50,607 bases of DNA, taken from assembly GCA_900766495.1 (NCBI GenBank), contig CAAFVM010000016.1:1-50607 (forward strand), given 5' to 3'. The DNA comes from Clostridia bacterium. Lineage in GTDB: Bacteria > Bacillota > Clostridia > Christensenellales > Borkfalkiaceae. Numbering within the stretch: position 1 is the first letter of the stretch; every line of letters begins with the position of its first letter. The notes under the pieces were generated by a model. That model was given only the letters and a program-made list of their open reading frames with translations. It had not been told where the DNA came from and ran no database searches. Made by a program: the position numbers and the translations under genes. Below, piece after piece: positions 43,888 through 50,607 of the stretch.

Positions 43888-44934
43888 ATGAGCATTTTTA
43901 AAGATAAAACGTTGATGATAACAGGCGGTACCGGTAGTTTCGGAAACGCAGTTTTAAACAGATTTTTGAAAACCGATATAGGAGAAATTCGCATTTTTTC
44001 GCGCGATGAGAAAAAACAGGACGATATGCGCCACGAATTTCAGGCGAAAATGCCAGAGGTTTCCGAAAAAATAAAATTTTACATAGGTGACGTAAGGAAT
44101 TTGCAATCGGTTAAAGAAGCTATGCACGGAGTGGATTTAGTCTTTCATGCCGCGGCGTTGAAGCAAGTTCCGTCATGCGAATTTTTTCCGATGGAAGCCG
44201 TAAAAACCAACGTTATAGGAACCGACAACGTTTTAACCGCCGCCATAGAAGAGGGCGTGGGGTCGGTTATATGCCTTTCCACCGACAAAGCCGCTTACCC
44301 CATAAACGCTATGGGCATAACCAAAGCCATAGAAGAAAAAGTAGCGGTAGCTAAATCGAGAAATTCGCGCAATACAAAAATATGTTGCACTCGTTACGGA
44401 AACGTAATGTGTTCGCGCGGGTCGGTTATTCCGCTTTGGATTGACCAAATAAGAAATAAACAGCCCATAACAGTAACCGAACCGAATATGACCAGGTTTA
44501 TAATGTCGCTCGACGAGGCGGTAGACCTTGTTTTGTTTGCTTTCGAACATGGAGAAAACGGCGATTTGCTTATTCAAAAAGCGCCGTCCTGCACAATAAA
44601 AACGCAAGCAGAAGCCGTATGCGAAATTTTCGGCGCCGATAAAAACGATATTCGCGTTATAGGAATACGCCACGGCGAAAAAATGTATGAAACTCTGCTA
44701 ACCAACGAGGAATGCGCGAAAGCCGTCGATATGGGGAATTTTTATCGCGTTCCCGCAGATAATCGCAATCTTAATTACGACAAATATTTTAAAGTTGGCG
44801 ACGAAAAAAGAAACACTCTTACCGAATTCAATTCGAACAATACCCGCATATTGAACGTTGCCGAAACCAAGGCGAAAATAGAAGAGTTACAATACATAAA
44901 GGACGAGCTTGCCAAAATGCGGGCGGAAAAGTAA
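43888..44934 (+). CDS. capE: UDP-GlcNAc 4,6-dehydratase/5-epimerase CapE-type
   Basis: A 348-residue short-chain dehydrogenase. The NAD site is ITGGTGSFGNAVLNRFL near 11-27. SRDEKKQDDMRHEF and LSTDKAAYPINAMGITKA are family signatures; the catalytic tyrosine of ordinary SDRs is replaced by methionine (MGITK near 142), as in CapE and FlaA1. The enzyme converts UDP-GlcNAc to the 4-keto-6-deoxy-L-arabino sugar nucleotide, the first step to UDP-L-FucNAc. capF and capG follow at once, which favours CapE over the PglF/FlaA1 reaction. AAGGAG precedes the ATG. Confidence 0.93.
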   Translation: MSIFKDKTLMITGGTGSFGNAVLNRFLKTDIGEIRIFSRDEKKQDDMRHEFQAKMPEVSEKIKFYIGDVRNLQSVKEAMHGVDLVFHAAALKQVPSCEFFPMEAVKTNVIGTDNVLTAAIEEGVGSVICLSTDKAAYPINAMGITKAIEEKVAVAKSRNSRNTKICCTRYGNVMCSRGSVIPLWIDQIRNKQPITVTEPNMTRFIMSLDEAVDLVLFAFEHGENGDLLIQKAPSCTIKTQAEAVCEIFGADKNDIRVIGIRHGEKMYETLLTNEECAKAVDMGNFYRVPADNRNLNYDKYFKVGDEKRNTLTEFNSNNTRILNVAETKAKIEELQYIKDELAKMRAEK

Positions 44935-44935
44935 T

Positions 44936-46132
44936 ATGAACGTTCTTGTTACAGGGGCAAACGGATTTGTTGGGAAAAATCTTTGTTGCGCGCTTAAAAA
45001 CCTGCGCGACGGAAAAGACCGCACTCGCCCCGAATTAAAAATAGAAAACGTTTACGAATACGATGTTTTTAATACGGCGGAAGAATTAAACGATTTTTGC
45101 AAAAATGCGGATTTTGTTTTTAATCTGGCGGGGGTAAACCGACCTAAAGACCCCGCCGAGTTCAGCAGCGGTAATTTCGGCTTTGCAAAGGCGCTTCTAA
45201 ACCTTTTGGAGTGTAACGGCAATAGTTGCCCGATTATGTTGTCTTCGTCGGTTCAAGCCACGTTAATAGGGCGATATAACGGCGAATACGGCAGAAGCAA
45301 GAAAGCGGGCGAAGAATTGTTTTTTGAATACGCCGCGCGCACCGGAGCTAAAGTTTTTATTTATCGTTTTCCTAATTTGTTCGGAAAATGGTGTAAGCCG
45401 AATTATAACAGCGCCGTCGCGACCTTTTGCTACAATACGGCGAACGACTTGCCTTTAACCGTAAACGACAGAAATACCTGTTTGGAACTTTTATATATAG
45501 ACGATTTGGTCGCGGAAATGCTCGACGCACTTTCGGGAAACGAACACAGGTGCGAATACGACGGACTTAACGTTTTGCCCGAAAGCGGCGGCAAGTATTG
45601 CTTTGTTCCCGCCACGCATAAAGTGACTTTGGGCGAGATTGCCGACTTGCTTGAAAAATTCAAAAGTCAGCCTATAAGCCTGTTAATGCCGCATATTCCG
45701 GCAAATTCGTTTGCAAAAAAGCTTTATTCCACATATCTTTCTTATTTGCCGCAAAGAAAAATCGCATTCGATTTAAAAACGAATAAGGACGAGCGCGGCA
45801 GTTTTACCGAGCTTTTAAAAACCGATTGCTGCGGACAGTTTTCGGTTAATGTTTCTAAACCCGGAGTAATCAAGGGACAACACTGGCATAACACCAAGTG
45901 GGAATTTTTTATAGTGGTTTCGGGGCGCGCGCTTATAGAGGAAAGGAAAATAGGAACCGACGAGGTTTTTCGCTTTGAGGTTTCGGGCGAGAGGTTGCAG
46001 GCGGTGCATATGCTCCCCGGCTATACGCACAATATTATAAACCTTGACGAACATAAAGATCTTGTAACGCTTATGTGGGCTAACGAACAATTCGACAAAA
46101 ACGCTCCCGATACTTATTTTGAAAAAGTATAA
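44936..46132 (+). CDS. capF: Bifunctional UDP-sugar reductase/epimerase CapF-type
   Basis: A 398-residue two-domain enzyme. The N-terminal SDR domain starts VLVTGANGFVGKNL. The C-terminal cupin (about 285-398) includes SKPGVIKGQHWHNTKWEFF with metal-ligand histidines, and MLPGYTHNI. In CapF the cupin epimerises C3 and the SDR domain reduces the C4 keto group with NADPH, the second stage of UDP-L-FucNAc synthesis. The start at 44936 is one base after the capE stop. The stop is followed by a repeat copy at 46136 and then capG. Confidence 0.93.
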   Translation: MNVLVTGANGFVGKNLCCALKNLRDGKDRTRPELKIENVYEYDVFNTAEELNDFCKNADFVFNLAGVNRPKDPAEFSSGNFGFAKALLNLLECNGNSCPIMLSSSVQATLIGRYNGEYGRSKKAGEELFFEYAARTGAKVFIYRFPNLFGKWCKPNYNSAVATFCYNTANDLPLTVNDRNTCLELLYIDDLVAEMLDALSGNEHRCEYDGLNVLPESGGKYCFVPATHKVTLGEIADLLEKFKSQPISLLMPHIPANSFAKKLYSTYLSYLPQRKIAFDLKTNKDERGSFTELLKTDCCGQFSVNVSKPGVIKGQHWHNTKWEFFIVVSGRALIEERKIGTDEVFRFEVSGERLQAVHMLPGYTHNIINLDEHKDLVTLMWANEQFDKNAPDTYFEKV

Positions 46133-46135
46133 GAT

Positions 46136-46157
46136 AACCGACTTATAGAGGCACTTA
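46136..46157 (+). repeat. Dispersed CTTATAG-core repeat, copy between capF and capG
   Basis: ACCGACTTATAGAGGCACTT (46137-46156) follows the capF stop by four bases and runs into the capG start codon. It shares CGACTTATAGA with the copies at 17899, 18549 and 49404. The GAGG in it may double as the capG SD. Confidence 0.5.
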
Positions 46158-47341
46158 TGGAAATGATAACCGATTATTCGAACGTAAAATTCAAAGAAGA
46201 CGGCAAACTTAAATTGCTGATTATCGTAGGTACCCGTCCCGAGATAATAAGGCTTTCCGCAGTGATAGAGGAATGCCGTAAATATTTCGATTGCATTCTG
46301 GCGCACACCGGGCAGAATTACGATTACAATTTAAACGGGGTATTTTTTAAGGATTTAAAACTCGGGCTGCCCGACGTTTATATGAATACGGTAGGCGACG
46401 ACCTCGGCGCTACGGTAGGGAACATCATAAACTGTTCTTATAAACTGATGTCGCAGATTGCCCCCGACGCGTTGCTGATACTCGGCGATACGAATTCATG
46501 CCTTTCGGCTATATCGGCAAAACGCTTGCATATACCCGTTTTTCATATGGAAGCGGGTAACAGATGCAAAGACGAATGTCTGCCGGAAGAAACCAACAGG
46601 CGTATAGTAGATATAATATCCGACGTGAATATGGCGTATTCCGAACACGCGCGCAGGTATCTTGCCGAATGCGGATTGCCCAAAGAGCGTACTTATGTGA
46701 CGGGTTCGCCTATGGCGGAAGTTTTGCATAAAAATCTTGCCGAAATAGAAAAATCCGATATATTAAAAAGCCTTGGTTTGCAAAAGAAAAAATATATTCT
46801 TTTGTCTGCTCATCGTGAAGAAAATATCGATACCGAGAAAAATTTTACCTCGCTTTTCAATGCGATTAACGCGCTTGCCGAAAAATACGATATGCCCGTT
46901 TTGTATTCTTGCCATCCGCGCTCGAAAAAACGGCTTGAAAGCAGCGGGTTTAAACTCAATTCTCGCGTAATTCGCCACGAGCCGTTAGGTTTTCATGACT
47001 ATAATAATTTGCAGATGAATGCGTTTGCCGTGGTATCCGATAGCGGAACGTTGCCCGAAGAGAGCAGCTTTTTCACATCTGTAGGAAAGCCTTTCCCTGC
47101 GGTTTGCATAAGAACTTCTACCGAACGTCCCGAGGCGCTGGATAAGGCTTGTTTCGTTCTTGCCGGCATAGATGAAAAATCGCTGTTGCAGGCGGTTTCG
47201 CTTGCGGTGGAAATGAATGAAAACGGCGAGTATGGTATTCCCGTTCCCGACTATGTAGAGGAAAACGCTTCTGTTAAGGTGGTAAAAATAATACAATCTT
47301 ACACCGGAGTGGTAAATAAAATGGTTTGGCGCAAATTTTAA
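46157..47341 (+). CDS. capG: UDP-N-acetylglucosamine-type 2-epimerase CapG
   Basis: A 394-residue WecB-like 2-epimerase that completes UDP-L-FucNAc synthesis by inverting C2. LLIIVGTRPEIIRLSAVIEECRKY, HTGQNYDYNLNGVFF and MEAGNRCKDECLPEETNRR are family signatures, and SAHREENIDTEKNF and SDSGTLPEESSFF lie in the second half. The order capE-capF-capG is that of Staphylococcus type 5/8 capsule and related loci, supporting the FucNAc assignment over a ManNAc role. It is the last gene of the locus; no clear terminator follows. Confidence 0.92.
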   Translation: MEMITDYSNVKFKEDGKLKLLIIVGTRPEIIRLSAVIEECRKYFDCILAHTGQNYDYNLNGVFFKDLKLGLPDVYMNTVGDDLGATVGNIINCSYKLMSQIAPDALLILGDTNSCLSAISAKRLHIPVFHMEAGNRCKDECLPEETNRRIVDIISDVNMAYSEHARRYLAECGLPKERTYVTGSPMAEVLHKNLAEIEKSDILKSLGLQKKKYILLSAHREENIDTEKNFTSLFNAINALAEKYDMPVLYSCHPRSKKRLESSGFKLNSRVIRHEPLGFHDYNNLQMNAFAVVSDSGTLPEESSFFTSVGKPFPAVCIRTSTERPEALDKACFVLAGIDEKSLLQAVSLAVEMNENGEYGIPVPDYVEENASVKVVKIIQSYTGVVNKMVWRKF

Positions 47342-47623
47342 CTTTTTAAAAATATGCAGAGTAACAGGCAGGTTTACTGTTAAAAAATATGGTTTGAGCG
47401 TAAAACTGCGCGGAATATGACGAATATAAATTTTTTTAAATAATTTTTGCGAAAGTTGCCGTAAAAAGTTGAAAAAGCGTGAACTTTGTGATAAAATTAG
47501 CTGCAATATATAAAAAATAGGCGTTACTATTTTTTGTCGCCGCCCGCCGTAAAAAACAGTTGCGGAGCAAAAAAAACGTAATACCTATCGGATAAAATTT
47601 TTTATATAGAGGGGTATAATTTT

Positions 47624-47776
47624 ATGAAACAAGAGGAGAGCAAAACGCGGAAATACGAAGTTCCGCAAATCGAAATTATCAGAATTTCGTGCGACGTAAT
47701 ACTTGCGTCGGGCATGGCAACCGAAATCACTAACGACGAGGGCGGTAAGGATTATGCTGTCGACTGGCGCTGGTAA
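47624..47776 (+). CDS. 50-residue peptide with PQIEII...DVILASG pattern
   Basis: A short gene with a strong SD (GAGGGG, 47609-47614) and ATG at 47624. The product opens with a charged head (KQEESKTRKYEVPQIEI), then ISCDVILASG, then an acidic/aromatic tail ending DYAVDWRW. From memory, many small clostridial proteins share the pattern Tyr-x-x-Pro-x-Ile followed by Asp-Val-hydrophobic-x-Ser/Ala-Ser-Gly with a variable tail; their function is unknown, and some resemble peptide precursors with a leader and a core. No modification enzyme is encoded nearby. It overlaps the secreted-protein gene by 23 bases in another frame. Confidence 0.65.
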   Translation: MKQEESKTRKYEVPQIEIIRISCDVILASGMATEITNDEGGKDYAVDWRW

Positions 47777-48848
47777 AAATTTCGATTCAGAAACGAATAA
47801 CGAAAAGTACGTGGCGAATAAGCCGCGTAATTTTTTAAAAATTTTTAGCCTTACGCTAACCGCGGCTATGTTTTTCGCCGCGGCGTGCTTTTCCGTTTTG
47901 CCGAATAAAAGCGAAAATCTTAAACGGGAAACGGCGAATAATACCGCTCCCGAATGGTCTTCGTTTTATTTAAGCGAGACAAGCGAAACAAGCGGATTGA
48001 TTGAAATAGTAAACGGCGCGAGCATCAGGCTTATGGAACCTATGGGCATAAGATTTTCTATGAGCGTTGACGCGGATAAGTTTAACGCGCTTGAAAACAA
48101 AACCTTGGGAATGATGTTGGTCCCGTCTTCGCTTGTTCCCGGCGGCGTTGAATTAACGCTTGAAAACTGCGACGATTACGACGCGACCGTGGTGAAAACT
48201 CCCGAACTTGCTTACGAAAAAGACGGCAGATATTACTATGCGGTGGTTATGACCAACATTCCGAAAGAAAGTTATTCCGCCGAGCTTGCCGTGCGCGGGT
48301 TCATAACTTATGCCAACGAAAACGGCGAAAGCGTTACCGAATATACCGATACCGTAAAACGTTCCTCTTCCTATGTTGCGAAGCGCCTTGTAGAAAAGGA
48401 TGACGGTGCCGACGCATATTTGAATCTTAATTCAACAGGGAAAAGGCTTATTCGCAACTATTCTTCGTTGAAAGCGTTATTCTATGGCGGCGAAGTGCAA
48501 TACGGCGACGATAGTTTGTTTGATAACGATACAGATTCGGCATTAAGCGTTTCGGCAAAAATCGCGATATACGAAACGGCGAGCGGTTTTGAAATTTACG
48601 CAACCGGCGCAAAGATTTTTTATATAGGCAGCAGCATTTTTGCCAAAAGCGGAGTGCTTGGGTATAATGTTCGTTTTGTATGTGAAGCGGGTTCGGCTAC
48701 GTCGTTAGGCTTTGAATACGGCGTAACATATGTAGATGTTGAAGAAAACGAGGTCGTCGGAAGTAGTCTTCCTGGTGAGGAGTATGGCTATACATTTACG
48801 TTCAACAAGAAAGGAACTGTTCGCATATATTTCGAAGCTATAAAGTAA
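47754..48848 (+). CDS. Secreted or membrane-anchored protein of unknown function
   Basis: A 364-residue protein with one N-terminal hydrophobic segment (FLKIFSLTLTAAMFFAAACF, near 30-49), probably a signal peptide or anchor. The mature part is rich in beta-type sequence: INGAS-like VNGASIRLMEPMGIRFSMSV, then YYYAVVMTNIPKESYSAELAVRGFITY, a module I recall from surface proteins of gut Clostridia, and a C-terminal domain ending KGTVRIYFEAIK. No catalytic motif, LPXTG, dockerin or SLH repeat is present. ATG 47754 has AAGG before it and overlaps the 50-residue peptide gene, so the two are probably coupled. Its function is unknown. Confidence 0.75.
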   Translation: MLSTGAGKNFDSETNNEKYVANKPRNFLKIFSLTLTAAMFFAAACFSVLPNKSENLKRETANNTAPEWSSFYLSETSETSGLIEIVNGASIRLMEPMGIRFSMSVDADKFNALENKTLGMMLVPSSLVPGGVELTLENCDDYDATVVKTPELAYEKDGRYYYAVVMTNIPKESYSAELAVRGFITYANENGESVTEYTDTVKRSSSYVAKRLVEKDDGADAYLNLNSTGKRLIRNYSSLKALFYGGEVQYGDDSLFDNDTDSALSVSAKIAIYETASGFEIYATGAKIFYIGSSIFAKSGVLGYNVRFVCEAGSATSLGFEYGVTYVDVEENEVVGSSLPGEEYGYTFTFNKKGTVRIYFEAIK

Positions 48849-48868
48849 TTGCAGAAAATAATCGAAAG

Positions 48869-48892
48869 TGCGGTTAACGGGCTTATAGCGGC
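48869..48892 (+). repeat. Dispersed CTTATAG-core repeat, copy behind the secreted-protein gene
   Basis: GTGCGGTTAACGGGCTTATA then GCGGCAT, 20 bases after the stop codon. The reverse complement aligns with the copy at 14165-14190 across CTATAAGCCCGT. Confidence 0.6.
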
Positions 48893-48915
48893 ATATTTTT
48901 ATAAAATAATATAAT

Positions 48916-48955
48916 AAAAACACGCTAAAATCAAAAAATTAAGCGTGTTTTTTTT
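48916..48955 (+). terminator. Terminator of the secreted-protein gene
   Basis: The arms AAAAACACGCT and AGCGTGTTTTT, a 15-base AT-rich loop and a continuing T tract. The symmetric A/T tracts may allow function on both strands. The remaining bases to 49144 show no gene. Confidence 0.85.
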
Positions 48956-49144
48956 GTGTCGGTTAACGAAAAAATTGCCGACCGAATAGATATTTTTTAA
49001 GCGACTGCGAATAAAATTTTTATTAACGTTCAAACTTTTTATAGCGGCAGACGTCCGGTTATTTTGGGTAATTGCCTTTAACGGGAAATGCGCAAACAAA
49101 AACGTCTGAATAAAACCGCTTAAAGTTTTAAGGAGTGTTTTTTT

Positions 49145-49354
49145 ATGAAAATAACCAGTATTATAGCGTTTGTTTTGGCAATAGTCGGCGCGCTCGTTTG
49201 GCTTGGGGTAGGGCTGTTCGGCTTCGACCTTGTTGCCGCGATATTCGGAACAATGAGCGTTTTTTCACGCATAGTGTATTGCGCTGTAGGGCTTGCGGGA
49301 TTATATATGATTTTCTTTATATTCGCGTATCGCCCGTTTGAAGAAATAAACTGA
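49145..49354 (+). CDS. DUF378 small membrane protein
   Basis: A 69-residue protein with two membrane segments. The pattern IVGALVWLGVGLFGFDLVAAIFG and IVYCAVGLAGLYMI matches the DUF378 (YuzA-like) family, whose role is unknown. The usual GALNWGLVG is here GALVWLGVG. AAGGAG lies before the ATG. It seems to be a single-gene unit, with a hairpin after the stop. Confidence 0.85.
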   Translation: MKITSIIAFVLAIVGALVWLGVGLFGFDLVAAIFGTMSVFSRIVYCAVGLAGLYMIFFIFAYRPFEEIN

Positions 49355-49357
49355 ACA

Positions 49358-49390
49358 AAAGCCGCTCGTTTTACGGGCGGTTTAAATTTT
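49358..49390 (+). terminator. Probable terminator of the DUF378 gene
   Basis: AAAGCCGCTCG and CGGGCGGTTT form a ten-base stem with two G-U pairs around TTTTA. The following tract TTTAAATTTT is a poor uridine run, so termination may be partial. Confidence 0.5.
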
Positions 49391-49403
49391 ATGCGAAATA
49401 AGC

Positions 49404-49431
49404 GATAATCGACTTATAGACGGACTTTTAT
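49404..49431 (+). repeat. Dispersed CTTATAG-core repeat, copy behind the DUF378 gene
   Basis: GATAATCGACTTATAGACGG followed by ACTTTTAT differs from the 17899 copy by only a few bases. Confidence 0.65.
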
Positions 49432-49506
49432 AGTGATATAATAGGAAATTGCATAGTTTACGCTTAAAAAATTTATGTAAAAAAATAAAAAACGCATTAT
49501 AAAAGT

Positions 49507-49535
49507 TTGCAAAAATTTTTGCATAGTGGTATTAT
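49507..49535 (+). promoter_or_regulatory. Promoter of the preQ1 riboswitch-queT transcript
   Basis: TTGCAA at 49507-49512 and TATTAT at 49530-49535 are separated by 17 bp. Transcription would begin just before the riboswitch at 49544. Confidence 0.6.
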
Positions 49536-49543
49536 ACGAACCG

Positions 49544-49587
49544 ACGGAAGGTTTTCGGTAAACACTTCCGATTAAAAAAACCGAGGT
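49544..49587 (+). promoter_or_regulatory. PreQ1-I riboswitch
   Basis: A compact H-type pseudoknot: P1 is CGGAAG (49545-49550) with CTTCCG (49565-49570), and the loop bases TCGG (49555-49558) pair with CCGA (49581-49584) across an A-rich strand ATTAAAAAAA. The 3' strand CCGAGG contains the SD site of queT, so ligand binding should hide it and stop translation. Layout and size fit preQ1 class I. Confidence 0.8.
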
Positions 49588-49595
49588 ACAACTAA

Positions 49596-50213
49596 ATGAG
49601 AAACAATACTACGGCAAAGCTTGTGCGCGCGGCTGTAATCGGCGCGCTATACGTCGCTTTAACTGCGGTGGTCGCGCCTATCGCGTTCGGCCCCGTGCAG
49701 TTCAGAGTATCGGAAGCCTTGTGCGCACTGATTCTTATATTTCCGGAGGCGGCAGTCGGTTTGACTGTCGGCTGTTTTTTTTCTAATTTGCTGTTTTCAA
49801 CGCCTATCGACGTGATTTTAGGCACCTTTGCAACGCTTATTTCATCGGTTGCCGCAGTACTCGTGGCAAAACGAATAAGTAAGCCTATAAGTCGATTTTT
49901 AATATGTTCGGCTTTTCCCGTCGTTGCAAACGGCTTTATAATTCCGTTTACGTTTTTGGCTGCAACGTTTTCCTGGACGGCTTATTTGCTCGACGTAATT
50001 TCCGTTGCCGCGGGGGAAATACTTGCTGTATACGGCGCAGGCGGAGCGTTATATTTTGCTTCGCTTAAAGCGTTTAAAAAATATATTAATAACGGAGAAA
50101 GTAAAGGCTCTTTAAAAAATGCCGAAAATAACAACGCCGCTATCGAAAGCGTTGCCGAAAACATAAGCGAGGACGGCGATATTAGCTCGGATATTTCGGA
50201 AGATAAGGAATAA
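49596..50213 (+). CDS. queT: QueT-family queuosine-precursor transporter (ECF S component)
   Basis: A 205-residue integral membrane protein with about six spans. The conserved APIAFGPVQFRVSEAL near 27-42 and the VGCFFSNLLF / DVILGTFATLISS stretches define the QueT (formerly DUF988) family. It takes up preQ1 or a related queuosine precursor with the shared ECF energising module. The acidic C-terminal tail of about 40 residues is unusual. The preQ1 riboswitch directly before it, with its SD inside the pseudoknot, supports the substrate. Confidence 0.93.
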   Translation: MRNNTTAKLVRAAVIGALYVALTAVVAPIAFGPVQFRVSEALCALILIFPEAAVGLTVGCFFSNLLFSTPIDVILGTFATLISSVAAVLVAKRISKPISRFLICSAFPVVANGFIIPFTFLAATFSWTAYLLDVISVAAGEILAVYGAGGALYFASLKAFKKYINNGESKGSLKNAENNNAAIESVAENISEDGDISSDISEDKE

Positions 50214-50248
50214 ATTTTAGCAAATTATTGTAAACCGAAGCCAAACGG

Positions 50249-50277
50249 TTGACAGTTTAGCCCGATTTTAATATAAT
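50249..50277 (+). promoter_or_regulatory. tRNA-Ser promoter
   Basis: A perfect TTGACA (50249-50254) and a perfect TATAAT (50272-50277) are 17 bp apart, about 60 bases before the tRNA. Confidence 0.85.
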
Positions 50278-50338
50278 AGTAAAGGTTTTTAAGCGAGCGT
50301 TTATTGTTTAGCGCTTGCCTTAATTTAATCGGGCGCAC

Positions 50339-50429
50339 GGAGAAATGGCTGAGTGGCCGAAGGCGCACGATTGGAAATCGTGTGTACGTCATAAGCGTAC
50401 CGAGGGTTCAAATCCCTCTTTCTCCGCCA
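50339..50429 (+). tRNA. tRNA-Ser (anticodon GGA)
   Basis: A 91-base class II tRNA: acceptor GGAGAAA/TTTCTCC with discriminator G and encoded CCA, anticodon stem CACGA/TCGTG with loop TTGGAAA, a long variable arm TACG-TCATAAG-CGTA, and T arm GAGGG/CCCTC with TTCAAAT. The long variable arm and G73 agree with serine identity. It reads TCC and TCT codons. Confidence 0.96.
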
Positions 50430-50432
50430 ACG

Positions 50433-50475
50433 AAAACCTAAATCGAATACGAAAGTGTTCGGTTTAGGTTTTTCT
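50433..50475 (+). terminator. tRNA-Ser terminator
   Basis: AAAACCTAAATCGAA and TTCGGTTTAGGTTTT form a long stem with one G-U pair around TACGAAAGTG and end in TTTTT. The last 130 bases of the window behind it show no gene. Confidence 0.85.
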
Positions 50476-50607
50476 TTTGCAAAAATTCAGGTTTTATCGG
50501 CGTTTTTCGGTTGTCGACGTGCCGTTGTTTCAGTCTTTTCGGGGTTCGTATGGCGTGTTCGTATCGCTTTATCCGTAGCAGTAGTAGACGGTTTTATGCC
50601 GCGAAAG

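Overview
The window looks like chromosomal DNA of an uncultured, endospore-forming member of the Bacillota, most likely class Clostridia. Three sporulation genes (spoIVA, spmA, spmB) sit among Gram-positive-type regulation: lysine, TPP and preQ1 riboswitches, TTGACA/TATAAT promoters with 17-18 bp spacers, and strong Shine-Dalgarno sites. By eye most of the window is about 40-47% GC, with one clearly AT-richer stretch (about 34.7-38.1 kb). A narrower lineage such as Christensenellales is only a guess.

Layout. 0-3 kb: a lysine-riboswitch-controlled amino-acid ABC importer made of a binding-protein/permease fusion plus an ATPase. 3-9.2 kb: murG (minus strand), an alpha/beta hydrolase and dnaE. 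9.2-14.2 kb: a small frame-disrupted gene, then a 1131-residue SNF2/DEAH-type helicase of the kind usually seen in conjugative elements, followed by a short-chain dehydrogenase. 14.2-23.3 kb: thiT behind a TPP riboswitch, spoIVA and spmAB with candidate sigma-E promoters, a radical SAM gene that may be leaderless, and the metG-tatD-rsmA run. 23.3-30.2 kb: a nucleoside ABC importer (BMP lipoprotein, double ATPase, two permeases) behind a long structured leader, tRNA-Ala(CGC), and a ribokinase that fits nucleoside/ribose salvage.

30.7-47.3 kb: an 18-gene, one-direction surface polysaccharide locus. It has a DegT aminotransferase, an initiating phosphoglycosyl transferase, two GT2 and two GT4 glycosyltransferases, a Wzy-like polymerase, a Wzx-like flippase and the CapE-CapF-CapG set for UDP-N-acetyl-L-fucosamine. 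It also has two separate modules that each pair a LicD-type phosphotransferase with a TagD-type cytidylyltransferase. The second module adds an HAD phosphatase, a LicC-like nucleotidyltransferase and an Asp/Glu racemase-family enzyme. I infer a Wzx/Wzy-type FucNAc-containing glycan carrying two different phospho-substituents, the second of unknown chemistry; this is the best candidate here for an undescribed pathway.

47.6-50.6 kb: a 50-residue peptide gene overlapping a secreted-protein gene, a DUF378 membrane protein, queT behind a preQ1-I riboswitch, and tRNA-Ser(GGA). A short dispersed repeat with the core CTTATAG recurs between genes across the window, mostly just after stop codons, and has apparently become coding sequence at the end of spmA. 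No insertion sequences, prophage genes, CRISPR arrays or rRNA genes were seen.
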